Shown here piece by piece: positions 25,351-33,796 of a stretch of DNA of 33,796 nt. The notes below the pieces were generated by a model. That model was not told where the DNA came from. It searched no databases and saw only the letters and a program-made list of their open reading frames with translations. Numbering within the stretch: position 1 is the first letter of the stretch; every line of letters starts with the position of its first letter. Source of the DNA: Streptomyces kaniharaensis (GTDB lineage: Bacteria > Actinomycetota > Actinomycetes > Streptomycetales > Streptomycetaceae); contig NZ_WBOF01000018.1 of the NCBI RefSeq assembly GCF_009569385.1, positions 1 through 33,796 of the forward strand. Direction: 5' to 3'. The translations under genes and the position numbers were made by a program.

Positions 25351-25956
25351 TCAGCCGGGCGGGGAGGTCTGGCTGACCTGGGTGAGGAGGCGTTCCCAAG
25401 TGCGTGTTGACCCGCCGTGCTGTTGGGCAAGGGATGCTGCGATGCGATGGCGGGGGGTGTCGCCAGCAGTGCTGAGGGCTGCGGTCGCAGTGTGCAGACG
25501 GGGATCACCCTCGTAGGCGTGTGCCTTGCGCGGGCCTTTTCCTGTGCCTGGCGGCCGGCCTCCTCCCTTCCCCTGCCCGGGCGGGTTCTTCCGGCGTTCC
25601 TCAATGTCACAGCGGGGCCACACCCGCACGCTGTAGACGGTCTTTCCTGCTGAGATGTAACCCTGGGTCGCGTAGGCGCGGACGGTGCTGGCCGTAACGC
25701 CGAGTACGGCGGCCGTCTCTTCGTCGTTGAGAAGGTCGTCGGGATGTTCTCCGGCGGGCAGCACAGGGATGGGTCCGCCCGCGAGGTAAGCACGAGCTTG
25801 AGCCAGGTCGTAGATCAGGATGCGGCTGCGAGGAAAGAGGCTTGCTACGCGCTGACGGAAGGCGGGGGCATCACGTCGCCTCCATGTGGCGATGGGGACG
25901 CCAGCCTGCTCGGCGATATCGGCTTCATTGATCACTGGTCGGTTACGGGGGATCAC
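25351..25956 (-). CDS. HTH DNA-binding protein, copy 5
   Basis: Intact, same protein as 6220-6825. Confidence 0.8.
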   Translation of the reverse strand: MIPRNRPVINEADIAEQAGVPIATWRRRDAPAFRQRVASLFPRSRILIYDLAQARAYLAGGPIPVLPAGEHPDDLLNDEETAAVLGVTASTVRAYATQGYISAGKTVYSVRVWPRCDIEERRKNPPGQGKGGGRPPGTGKGPRKAHAYEGDPRLHTATAALSTAGDTPRHRIAASLAQQHGGSTRTWERLLTQVSQTSPPG

Positions 25957-26050
25957 AATCGTGTTCCTTGAGCAGCTGTCGAGTCACGGACGGGCCCTTG
26001 TAGGCTGGTGGTACTTCCTTACGCTGGCGCTTCGTCGGCACGGATGTTGG

Positions 26051-26623
26051 TTAAGGGCCGGTGGTGTGCCGGGTCGCTCCGCGTGAGTGGCTCTCCGCCG
26101 GCCCTTTCATCAGTTCCATCCAACGGCGGACTTCGCGCGGACTGTGGAGCCTGACCACCTTGACGCCCTGATCGGCTGTCTCGGATACCTGTTGGACGTA
26201 GCGGGGCCGGTTGTTCCGGTACTTGCGGATGGCGGTGCGCAACAGCGACCGGCGGCTGAAGAATGCTTTGCTCCAGGTCAGTCGCCGTGCTTGTGGGCTG
26301 TCCTCGTATCCGGTGAGCTGATAGAGGCTACGGCGCACTATGCGGTACATGATCAGGGGTAGCTGAAAGTCGAGCCACACGAGTACGTCGGCGCGGTGCC
26401 AGACGACGTCGGCCAGCTTGGAGAAGTTCCCTTCGACGATCCACGTGTCTTGCCGTGTGATCTCTCCTGCCTGCCGGCGGAACTCGGGCAGCGGCAGGGG
26501 GCCGTCAGGGGTGAAGAGAAGGTCATCGAGGTCTGTGTGTGGGTGGCCGAGTTCTGCCGAGAGCCACCTAGCCAGAGTGGATTTTCCTGTGGCGGGTGGT
26601 CCGAAGAGTGCGATTTTCCGCAT
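26051..26623 (-). CDS. P-loop kinase, copy 5
   Basis: Intact, same protein as 6920-7492; the last undamaged gene in the window. Confidence 0.86.
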   Translation of the reverse strand: MRKIALFGPPATGKSTLARWLSAELGHPHTDLDDLLFTPDGPLPLPEFRRQAGEITRQDTWIVEGNFSKLADVVWHRADVLVWLDFQLPLIMYRIVRRSLYQLTGYEDSPQARRLTWSKAFFSRRSLLRTAIRKYRNNRPRYVQQVSETADQGVKVVRLHSPREVRRWMELMKGPAESHSRGATRHTTGP

Positions 26624-26714
26624 GGATTCCTCGTCTTTTCGGGGAGCGGCGTCCGGGCTTCACCAGGCCTTCGGGCTAGCGGTCACATCACCCCCACCGG
26701 GTCTTGCCATTTCA

Positions 26715-26748
26715 AACATTACAGCATTCAGACTCGTTACAGCCGTTC
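26715..26748 (-). promoter_or_regulatory. Kinase promoter/operator region, copy 5
   Basis: Identical to 7584-7617. Confidence 0.45.
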
Positions 26749-26757
26749 GAGACTTGC

Positions 26758-27345
26758 GGGCCCAGCCGCTTGCGGCTGTCCTTTAGCCCGCCCGCGCCCG
26801 AAGGGCGCTCTGGGGGCGGGCCCAGCCGCTTGCGGCTGTCCTTTAGCCCGCCCGCGCCCGAAGGGCGCTCTGGGGGCGGGCCCAGCCGCTTGCGGCTGTC
26901 CTTTAGCCCGCCCGCGCCCGAAGGGCGCTCTGGGGGCGGGCCCAGCCGCTTGCGGCTGTCCTTTAGCCCGCCCCGCCCCCCCCCCCCCCCCCCCCGCGCC
27001 CGAAGGGCGCTCTGGGGCGGGCCCAGCCGCTTGCGGCTGTCCTTTAGCCCGCCCGCGCCCGAAGGGCGCTCTGGGGGCGGGCCCAGCCGCTTGCGGCTGT
27101 CCTTTAGCCCGCCCGCGCCCGAAGGGCGCTCTGGGGGCGGGCCCAGCCGCTTGCGGCTGTCCTTTAGCCCGCCCGCGCCCGAAGGGCGCTCTGGGGGCGG
27201 GCCCAGCCGCTTGCGGCTGTCCTTTAGCCCGCCCGCGCCCGAAGGGCGCTCTGGGGGCGGGCCCAGCCGCTTGCGGCTGTCCTTTAGCCCGCCCGCGCCC
27301 GAAGGGCGCTCTGGGGGCGGGCCCAGCCGCTTGCGGCTGTCCTTT
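26758..27345. repeat. 60-bp hairpin array, copy 5 (10 cores, poly-C insertion)
   Basis: As 7627-8193, but the fourth repeat is disrupted by a run of 20 C (26976-26995) and one G is missing nearby. The net length is 21 bp greater. Confidence 0.9.
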
Positions 27346-27352
27346 TCGCGCG

Positions 27353-27383
27353 CCTCACGGCCCGCCTGTGGCGGGCCGTGAGG
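27353..27383 (-). terminator. Terminator of 393-aa gene, copy 5
   Basis: Identical to 8201-8231. Confidence 0.75.
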
Positions 27384-27399
27384 TTGTGGTGACGGTGTG

Positions 27400-28581
27400 C
27401 TACATCCTAGGGAACAGTGCCCGCGCGGCCATCGGGTACATGTGGAGCCTGCGGAGGTAGTCCGCCTGGAACGCGCTTCGGGCTGCGATCTCGTCGGCGC
27501 GCATATCCCCCACCCCCTTCTTGGTCTTCACGATGACCCCGTCGATGATGCTGATTCCCGCGCCTCCGAGATCGGAGAACACGTTGATGCGGAGATGCAG
27601 GTACACCTGCCCTTCCTGCTCAGTGATGGTCACCGCATAAGCCAGATCCGCCAATGGGTAGACGTGCGTGGCTCGGGACCGGGCGAGCGACCCGCCGTCG
27701 AGGATTTCGGGGCGCAGTGCTCGAAGGTAGTGAGCAAGCGTCGCGCGGGTCGTCGCGCGGAGCGGTACATCGATGTCCTCCGGGTCGAACTCCCGGACAG
27801 TGGGCCGCCGCCACAGCCCGGCCCTCACCGGTAGCACAGGCACGGATGATCTCGTCATACATCGTTCGCAACTTGCGGTGAATGTAGGCGATATCTGCGT
27901 GAAAGTCCGGGTTGGCGAGACTTTCCCATCCCTGCGGCAGCAGGAACTGTGCCGTAGCGGTGGCCGTGGGGGTGGAGAGCGCCGGAACGGGCTGGAGCAC
28001 CCGCAGAGCGTCACCGTCCACGACATCGGCACACACCAGGGCACCCAAGACGGACGCCTCTTCTACGATCCGGCGACACCGGAGCGCGGAGAGTCCCCCT
28101 GCTCGCATGGCCCTCTCCGCGACCTCTGCCCGCTCCTTGCCTGTCCGCCCCACGAAGTGAGCATGGAACCGCTTCTCCCCCTGGATGGATTCACGGTCCA
28201 GGGTGTTCGGGTCGTAGCTCCACGAGACCACGGGGCTCAACTCGTAGGCGCGGCAGTGCTCAGCGAAGCACGCCGCGACCACTCCAAGCGCCGTGCCGAA
28301 CTCTCGCGAGTGGTCGTGCAGTCCCGGCCGGTGCGTGGTTCCAGCGGACATGAGCATGAATTCGTAGAGGGCGTGCGGCGACCTCTTGTCGGTCAGCGCG
28401 TACCCCTCATCGGCGAGACGTTGATGTGCGCGTGGACCCTGGTCCACCCGTACACGTCGTTCACGGTCCCCATCCGCTGAGTTCCGTTCACGTAGCCCGG
28501 ATAGCCCTTCGCGGCCAGCGAGTCGACCACGGGGACATTCCCGCGCAGGTCCTCAAGCGCCGACGGCAACAACTGGGTCAT
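27400..28581 (-). pseudogene. 393-aa orphan protein, copy 5 (two compensating frameshifts)
   Basis: Same gene as 8248-9429, with an extra C near 27822 and a missing G near 28411, so most of the interior is out of frame with both ends. Both changes are in homopolymers and absent from interior copies; they are probably sequencing errors rather than decay. Confidence 0.75.
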
Positions 28582-28645
28582 CGGGTTTCCTTCCTTCGGT
28601 GTCGTTGGTCGCCGGTCGGGGTGTGCCGCCCCTTCCGACATCACT

Positions 28646-28658
28646 ACTTTACAGCATT
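28646..28658 (-). promoter_or_regulatory. 393-aa gene promoter motif, copy 5
   Basis: As 9494-9507, with one A missing at the left edge. Confidence 0.38.
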
Positions 28659-28675
28659 TCGGCTCACTCTTCTAT

Positions 28676-28704
28676 GCAAAACCCCAGTTCAGGAAGGGTT
28701 TTGC
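28676..28704 (+). terminator. Plus-strand terminator-like hairpin, copy 5
   Basis: Same hairpin and T-tract as 9525-9553. Confidence 0.58.
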
Positions 28705-28737
28705 ACTCTTTTTAGGCCAACCCACGGCCGACGGGGA

Positions 28738-28984
28738 CGCGGTGGGGGCCTACCGCAGGCCACGGAGAGGGCGGAGATGGCTGGTCCGGTGCGCGCAGCT
28801 TGCTGCGCAGGACCAGCCACCAGGCCGGTGAACGCGCCGAAGGCGCCCGGCCTGGCGTCCTGCGCTTGCGCGGGATGGTCTGGCGGTGAACGCGCCGAAG
28901 GCGCCCGCCAGACCACCCCGGAGGGCCGCCAGGCCCTCCGGGGTGTCTCCGCCCTCTCCGTGGCCTGCGGTAGGCCCCACCGCG
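28738..28984. other. Six-way-junction element, copy 5
   Basis: As 9587-9834, with one C missing in the 3' arm of the closing stem (near 28976) and no compensating change in the 5' arm. Confidence 0.82.
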
Positions 28985-29338
28985 CCAAAAAGCGGAAGTG
29001 GGCAGATGTTCGTCCTTCGTTGCGGCTCGCAACAGGGTTCTTACCGACAACCCCGGGTTGGCCGCCTCAGCGGACTGACTCCGCCGGATTCCTAAGCGGC
29101 ACCTACGTGAGGCGGTCACAGGGAAGTGCCTGCCCGACGGCCGGCCACTCGCCGGGCCTGCCGACTCCTCCTCGCAACGGAGCAACAGAGTTTCCCAGCC
29201 GTCCTGTACGTCATCTTGGTTGTCCAGGCCGGGGAGGAGCAGCGGCTTCTGAGCCCGGATTGGGCTCACGGTCCCCATGACCCACCTGAGGCGGCGGCGG
29301 CCGGAGCCTGCGCCAAGGAGGCGCCGACGGGGCGAACG

Positions 29339-29361
29339 GTGCTTACTGGAACAGTAAGCAC
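29339..29361. repeat. 10-bp inverted repeat with GAA loop, copy 5
   Basis: Identical to 10190-10212. Confidence 0.72.
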
Positions 29362-29431
29362 TAACTCGCTGCACCCATCTGACGCCAAGAAACAGCTGTC
29401 GAGGCGGAGCAAGTTAGTGGCTAAGTACACC

Positions 29432-29465
29432 TGAAGGCCCCGACCGGGGACGGTCAGGGCCTTCA
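29432..29465 (-). terminator. rep terminator, copy 5
   Basis: Identical to 10283-10316. Confidence 0.7.
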
Positions 29466-29482
29466 TCGTGGGGCCGGCCGGA

Positions 29483-30996
29483 TCAGGCGGTCTCAGGGGG
29501 AAGGACGTCCGTGCCCCAGGCCAGCCCCCAGGACTCGATCAGCGTCCGAACGCCAGCCTCGCCAAGCGCCTCGGCGGCACGTAGGAGAGCCAGCCGCCGA
29601 CCGTGCTTGCGGACGATGTGCCGGTACCAGGTAGCCGCCGGGATCACCGCGACCAGCGTGCGCGCGTCGTCTTCGTTGGCCGCGATCTCGGAGTCGGTCC
29701 GCTCATCCTGCTCCACCTCCAGCTCGGCGAGGATCCGGTTCAGGGTCTGGGCCCGGTAGTGCTTCCGGACGCCGTTCACCCCGTGCTCGCGCTCGCGGTA
29801 CTTCGCGACCAACGGGCCCGCCTCACCCAGCTCGGCCAGCTCCTCGGCCCCAGGTCGCCGAGCTGGAACGGCGACATGCGTCCCCAGCGGCGGCCGTCCT
29901 TGAGGTCGGAGCGGGTGAACTCCAGCCCGAAGCCTGCCGATCCGGGCTTGTCGCCGTCCTTGTACAGGTACCGGGCGGCATCACCCTCCTGCCCGGTGTT
30001 CAGCGGGCGCAGGTCGGTGCCGTGGCCATCCCCCCCGCACGGGCAGCCGGGCCGGTCGCACGTGGTGCTGACCGCGTAGCCACCGGCGTTGAGCACCGCA
30101 TCGCGCCACGTCTCGGCCATCCGCTGGCGGAACCGGCGGAACTCCTCCTCCGGCAGCGGCGCCTGGGTGACCCAGAGCGCGTGCCAGTGCACGTGGAACC
30201 CGGTGTCCGAGCCCCAGGTGTCCTCGAACGCCCGCTCATAGCCCACGATCTCGAAGTCGGACCGCAGCCGACGCCACGACCGCCCGGCGGACCCGAACGC
30301 GCCCTTCAGCCGTCGTGCGCCACCGCGATCAGTCCGCCGCGCTCGCCGCGCCGCAGCGAGCCCGTACGCCTGCCGCTCGAAGTGCCGCAACGTGTAGGTC
30401 CCGAGGTACAGGCCGTACCCGGCCGCGCCAGCGCGTCCGCCGCCTTCTGCGCGTTCTCCGCCCGGACCGCCAGGATCTTCGCCGCGCCACCACACGCACA
30501 TGTGGACGCTGCCGCAGGTGCAGGCCCCACTGAACGAGGCCGCAGCCTTGCCGACCATCACCCCGGCCGCCCACCCATCAGCCGCGTGCCGCACCCAAGG
30601 AACGTCTTGCCGAGCGCCACCGTCTGGTGCGCTTCCCTTCGCTCGAACCGCCCGTCTCGGCCCCGATCCTGACCATCTGTCCGTTTCGGGGGTGGTTCGT
30701 TCCTCAGACCCCTCTGACCTGGGGTGGACGGAATTCTCCCCGTAGTACTAAAGCGCACGCCCGTTTTTGGTGCCGGAAAATGCCGCCTGACCTGCGGTTT
30801 TGTGGTCCCCAAAACGTGACACGTCGGGGGTGGCATCGATGATCCGTTTTGCCCGCTGACGGCACGTGGCAGAGCAGTAGATCTTGACCCGCTTGCCGGT
30901 GCCGGGGGCGAACGACTTCCGGCAGCGTGCGCACTTCGGGCGCTTCGGGGGGCGGGTCTGGCTGACGGCATCAGCAGACGCGGATACGCTGGACAC
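29483..30996 (-). pseudogene. rep: Rolling-circle Rep, copy 5 (multiple frameshifts)
   Basis: Same gene as 10334-11848, broken by about nine single-base indels between 29850 and 30775, roughly equal numbers gained and lost. One A is also missing at the TTG start, which joins the coding frame to upstream sequence. The density and homopolymer location point to unpolished sequence, not a real pseudogene. Confidence 0.8.
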
Positions 30997-31027
30997 AGGC
31001 CTCGGATCGGTGATAGGTGACGAGGTC

Positions 31028-31193
31028 GGCAATGAGGTCCGGGAGTTGTCTAGGCGCCCGGACCTTTGCCGTTTCTGGAGTTAGAGCACTGATCCTGCCG
31101 CATCTGACGGGCCTCAGAGAGACGAACTCGCCGATGGGACTGGTGGGGTTCCAACGAACCGAAGAAGGCCCGGACCGCAGGGTTGGTCCGGGC
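31028..31193 (-). promoter_or_regulatory. rep leader hairpins, copy 5
   Basis: Same as 11881-12046. Confidence 0.45.
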
Positions 31194-31386
31194 TGCCGTT
31201 CGGTCAGCGCGTGCGCCGCGTGGACGTCCTCGGCCGAGGGATTGGCCGTGTGCCTGCCGAACGCGGGAGCGAACGCCTGCCTCACCGATCCCGGGGGGCT
31301 CCGCCCGCCCGGACCCCCGGCCACCTCCAAGGGGGGAAAGGGCTTCGTGATCTTGTTCAGGTGAGTGGGTGGTACGGGTCAACCCG

Positions 31387-31542
31387 GCGGGGTTCCCCTC
31401 GATGGTCGGCACCCAAGGGCTAGCACACCGCCCGGGGGGCCCGCCCGACCGCGCGCGCCCGCGACCGACTTGGAAGCAGGTGCCGGACCCCCCGAACGGC
31501 GCGCTCGGTCTGAAGACTGCCGCCCACCGAGGGGAACCCCGC
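31387..31542. other. Candidate double-strand origin, copy 5
   Basis: As 12240-12396, with one G missing near 31443, between the two arms of the long stem. Confidence 0.36.
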
Positions 31543-31702
31543 ACAGCCCGACCCCTGGCGCGGGCGGGCGGCGGGGACCGGGCGCGGCTACGGGCTCCAG
31601 CTCCACTCGCTTCTTCTCCAGCCCTCAGTACCGCACCGGGTAGTGCTGCGAAGCGAGGACGGGGGGCGATCCACGCGTAAGCGAAGCGCGGGGGTATAGC
31701 TC

Positions 31703-31749
31703 GCTTCCAGGAATCAGGCGTGCAGGCCACACGCCTGATTCCTGGAAGC
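31703..31749 (-). terminator. 20-bp inverted repeat after HTH gene, copy 5
   Basis: Identical to 6160-6206. Confidence 0.65.
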
Positions 31750-31762
31750 CTCACCGTACGGG

Positions 31763-32369
31763 TCAGCCGGGCGGGGAGGTCTGGCTGACCTGGGTGAGGA
31801 GGCGTTCCCAAGTGCGTGTTGACCCGCCGTGCTGTTGGGCAAGGGATGCTGCGATGCGATGGCGGGGGTGTCGCCAGCAGTGCTGAGGGCTGCGGTCGCA
31901 GTGTGCAGACGGGGATCACCCTCGTAGGCGTGTGCCTTGCGCGGGCCTTTTCCTGTGCCTGGCGGCCGGCCCCTCCTCCCTTCCCCTGCCCGGGCGGGTT
32001 CTTCCGGCGTTCCTCAATGTCACAGCGGGGCCACACCCGCACGCTGTAGACGGTCTTTCCTGCTGAGATGTAACCCTGGGTCGCGTAGGCGCGGACGGTG
32101 CTGGCCGTAACGCCGAGTACGGCGGCCGTCTCTTTCGTCGTTGAGAAGGTCGTCGGGATGTTCTCCGGCGGCAGCACAGGGATGGGTCCGCCCGCGAGGT
32201 AAGCACGAGCTTGAGCCAGGTCGTAGATCAGGATGCGGCTGCGAGGAAAGAGGCTTGCTACGCGCTGACGGAAGGCGGGGGCATCACGTCGCCTCCATGT
32301 GGCGATGGGGACGCCAGCCTGCTCGGCGATATCGGCTTCATTGATCACTGGTCGGTTACGGGGGATCAC
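31763..32369 (-). pseudogene. HTH DNA-binding protein, copy 6 (frameshifts)
   Basis: Same gene as 6220-6825, with four indel sites (about 31867, 31970, 32134 and 32170; net +1). The result is a long fused reading frame that runs past the normal stop. Probably sequencing error. Confidence 0.78.
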
Positions 32370-32463
32370 AATCGTGTTCCTTGAGCAGCTGTCGAGTCAC
32401 GGACGGGCCCTTGTAGGCTGGTGGTACTTCCTTACGCTGGCGCTTCGTCGGCACGGATGTTGG

Positions 32464-33034
32464 TTAAGGGCCGGTGGTGTGCCGGGTCGCTCCGCGTGAG
32501 TGGCTCTCCGCCGGCCCTTTCATCAGTTCCATCCAACGGCGGACTTCGCGCGGACTGTGGAGCCTGACCACCTTGACGCCCTGATCGGCTGTCTCGGATA
32601 CCTGTTGGACGTAGCGGGGCCGGTTGTTCCGGTACTTGCGGATGGCGGTGCGCAACAGCGACCGGCGGCTGAAGAATGCTTTGCTCCAGGTCAGTCGCCG
32701 TGCTTGTGGGCTGTCCTCGTATCCGGTGAGCTGATAGAGGCTACGGCGCACTATGCGGTACATGATCAGGGGTAGCTGAAAGTCGAGCCACACGAGTACG
32801 TCGGCGCGGTGCCAGACGACGTCGGCCAGCTTGGAGAAGTTCCCTTCGACGATCCACGTGTCTTGCCGTGTGATCTCTCCTGCCTGCCGGCGGAACTCGG
32901 CAGCGGCAGGGGGCCGTCAGGGGTGAAGAGAAGGTCATCGAGGTCTGTGTGTGGGTGCCGAGTTCTGCCGAGAGCCACCTAGCCAGAGTGGATTTTCCTG
33001 TGGCGGGTGGTCCGAAGAGTGCGATTTTCCGCAT
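32464..33034 (-). pseudogene. P-loop kinase, copy 6 (frameshifts)
   Basis: Same gene as 6920-7492, with one G missing near 32899 and another near 32957. The segment between residues ~25 and ~45 and everything after it is out of frame with the Walker A loop. Probably sequencing error. Confidence 0.78.
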
Positions 33035-33125
33035 GGATTCCTCGTCTTTTCGGGGAGCGGCGTCCGGGCTTCACCAGGCCTTCGGGCTAGCGGTCACATC
33101 ACCCCCACCGGGTCTTGCCATTTCA

Positions 33126-33159
33126 AACATTACAGCATTCAGACTCGTTACAGCCGTTC
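33126..33159 (-). promoter_or_regulatory. Kinase promoter/operator region, copy 6
   Basis: Identical to 7584-7617. Confidence 0.45.
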
Positions 33160-33168
33160 GAGACTTGC

Positions 33169-33706
33169 GGGCCCAGCCGCTTGCGAGCTTCTGGGGGCGG
33201 GCCAGCCGCTTGCGGCTGTCCTTTAGCCGCCCGCGCCCGAGGGCGCTCTGGGGGCGGGCCCAGCCGCTTGCGGCTGTCCTTTAGCCCGCCCGCGCCCGAA
33301 GGGCGCTCTGGGGGCGGGCCCAGCCGCTTGCGGCTGTCTTTAGCCCGCCCGCGCCCGAAGGGCGCTCTGGGGGCGGGCCCAGCCGCTTGCGGCTGTCCTT
33401 TAGCCCGCCCGCCCGCGAAGGGCGCCCGAAGGGCGGGGGCGGGCCCAGCCGCTTGCGGCTGTCCTTTAGCCCGCCCGCGCCCGAAGGGCGCTCTGGGGGC
33501 GGCCCAGCCGCTTGCGGCTGTCCTTTAGCCGCGCCGCGCCCGAAGGGCGCTCTGGGGGCGGGCCCCAGCCGCTTGCGGCTGTCCTTTAGCCCGCCCGCGC
33601 CCGAAGGGCGCTCTGGGGGCGGGCCCAGCCGCTTGCGGCTGTCCTTTAGCCCGCCCGCGCCCGAAGGGCGCTCTGGGGGGGGCCCAGCCGCTTGCGGCTG
33701 TCCTTT
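33169..33706. repeat. 60-bp hairpin array, copy 6 (error-rich)
   Basis: Ten cores with irregular spacing, lost bases and a scrambled repeat near 33185 and 33410-33435. Same character as the damaged first copy at the other contig end. Confidence 0.85.
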
Positions 33707-33713
33707 TCGCGCG

Positions 33714-33744
33714 CCTCACGGCCCGCCTGTGGCGGGCCGTGAGG
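33714..33744 (-). terminator. Terminator of 393-aa gene, copy 6
   Basis: Identical to 8201-8231. Confidence 0.75.
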
Positions 33745-33760
33745 TTGTGGTGACGGTGTG

Positions 33761-33796
33761 CTACATCCTAGGGAACAGTGCCCGCGCGGCCATCGG
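33761..33796 (-). CDS. 393-aa orphan protein, copy 6 (C-terminal 11 residues only)
   Basis: The TAG stop at 33761-33763 and the last codons of the gene described at 8248-9429. The rest is beyond the window. Confidence 0.8.
   Translation of the reverse strand, partial: PMAARALFPRM

Larger units (their letters stand above)
19560..25956. repeat. Tandem plasmid unit 4 (6397 bp)
   Basis: Same length and layout as unit 2, with 10 array cores and all genes intact. Confidence 0.95.
25957..32369. repeat. Tandem plasmid unit 5 (6413 bp, error-rich)
   Basis: Full copy, with a 20-base C run inside the array and about twenty single-base indels that break the 393-aa gene, rep and the HTH gene. The errors begin near 26970 and continue to the window end. 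Confidence 0.92.

Noticed and set aside
29483..30996. Evolutionary pseudogenisation of rep in the last copy
   Set aside because: About nine homopolymer indels of both signs in 1.5 kb, with no substitutions to match, is the signature of unpolished long-read sequence.
31050..32369. 439-residue fusion of the HTH protein with downstream sequence
   Set aside because: Created by indels present only in the error-rich last unit; every interior copy stops at the normal codon followed by the terminator hairpin.

Overview
The window is one small replicon written out about five times head to tail. A ~6.4 kb unit recurs five full times (6401, 6397, 6337, 6397 and 6413 bp, counted between successive start codons of the helix-turn-helix gene), with partial units at both ends. 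The interior units match base for base except for one 60-bp array repeat. The outer units carry scattered single-base indels, mostly in homopolymers. That pattern is expected when a circular plasmid is assembled from long reads as an over-circularised contig whose ends were poorly polished. A true multimer cannot be excluded from sequence alone. High GC, GTG/TTG starts, hairpin terminators without U-tracts and the type of replication protein point to a high-GC actinomycete, most likely Streptomyces or a relative.

Each unit has four genes, all on the minus strand. In transcription order they are: (1) a 393-aa protein of unknown function with two His-Ala-His motifs; (2) a 190-aa P-loop kinase of the adenylate-kinase/FlaR-like type; (3) a 201-aa DNA-binding protein with repeated helix-turn-helix units; (4) a 504-aa rolling-circle (HUH) replication initiator. 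There is no recognisable partition, transfer or relaxase gene, so this looks like a small cryptic rolling-circle plasmid with a kinase and an orphan protein as cargo.

The noncoding third is the striking part. Between gene 1 and the rep 3' end lies a 248-nt element that folds on paper into a perfect six-way junction: a 40-bp closing stem around five hairpins that abut with no unpaired base between them (9587-9834 and its copies). Between genes 1 and 2 lies an array of 9-10 copies of a 60-bp repeat, each holding two small hairpins. Array and junction use the same loops, C(GAA)G and CTTG, always in that form on the plus strand, opposite to the genes. This suggests a role as single-stranded DNA or RNA; a lagging-strand origin is the leading guess for the junction. 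Between rep and the HTH gene lies a ~770-bp structured region with hairpins sharing an 8-base arm (possible rep control) and a long imperfect stem that could be the leading-strand origin. The promoters of genes 1 and 2 share a TTACAGCATT motif, so they are probably co-regulated, perhaps by the plasmid's own HTH protein.

Full descriptions are attached to the cleanest copy (unit 2, about 6826-13222, plus 6220-6825 for the HTH gene). Entries for other copies record position and what differs.
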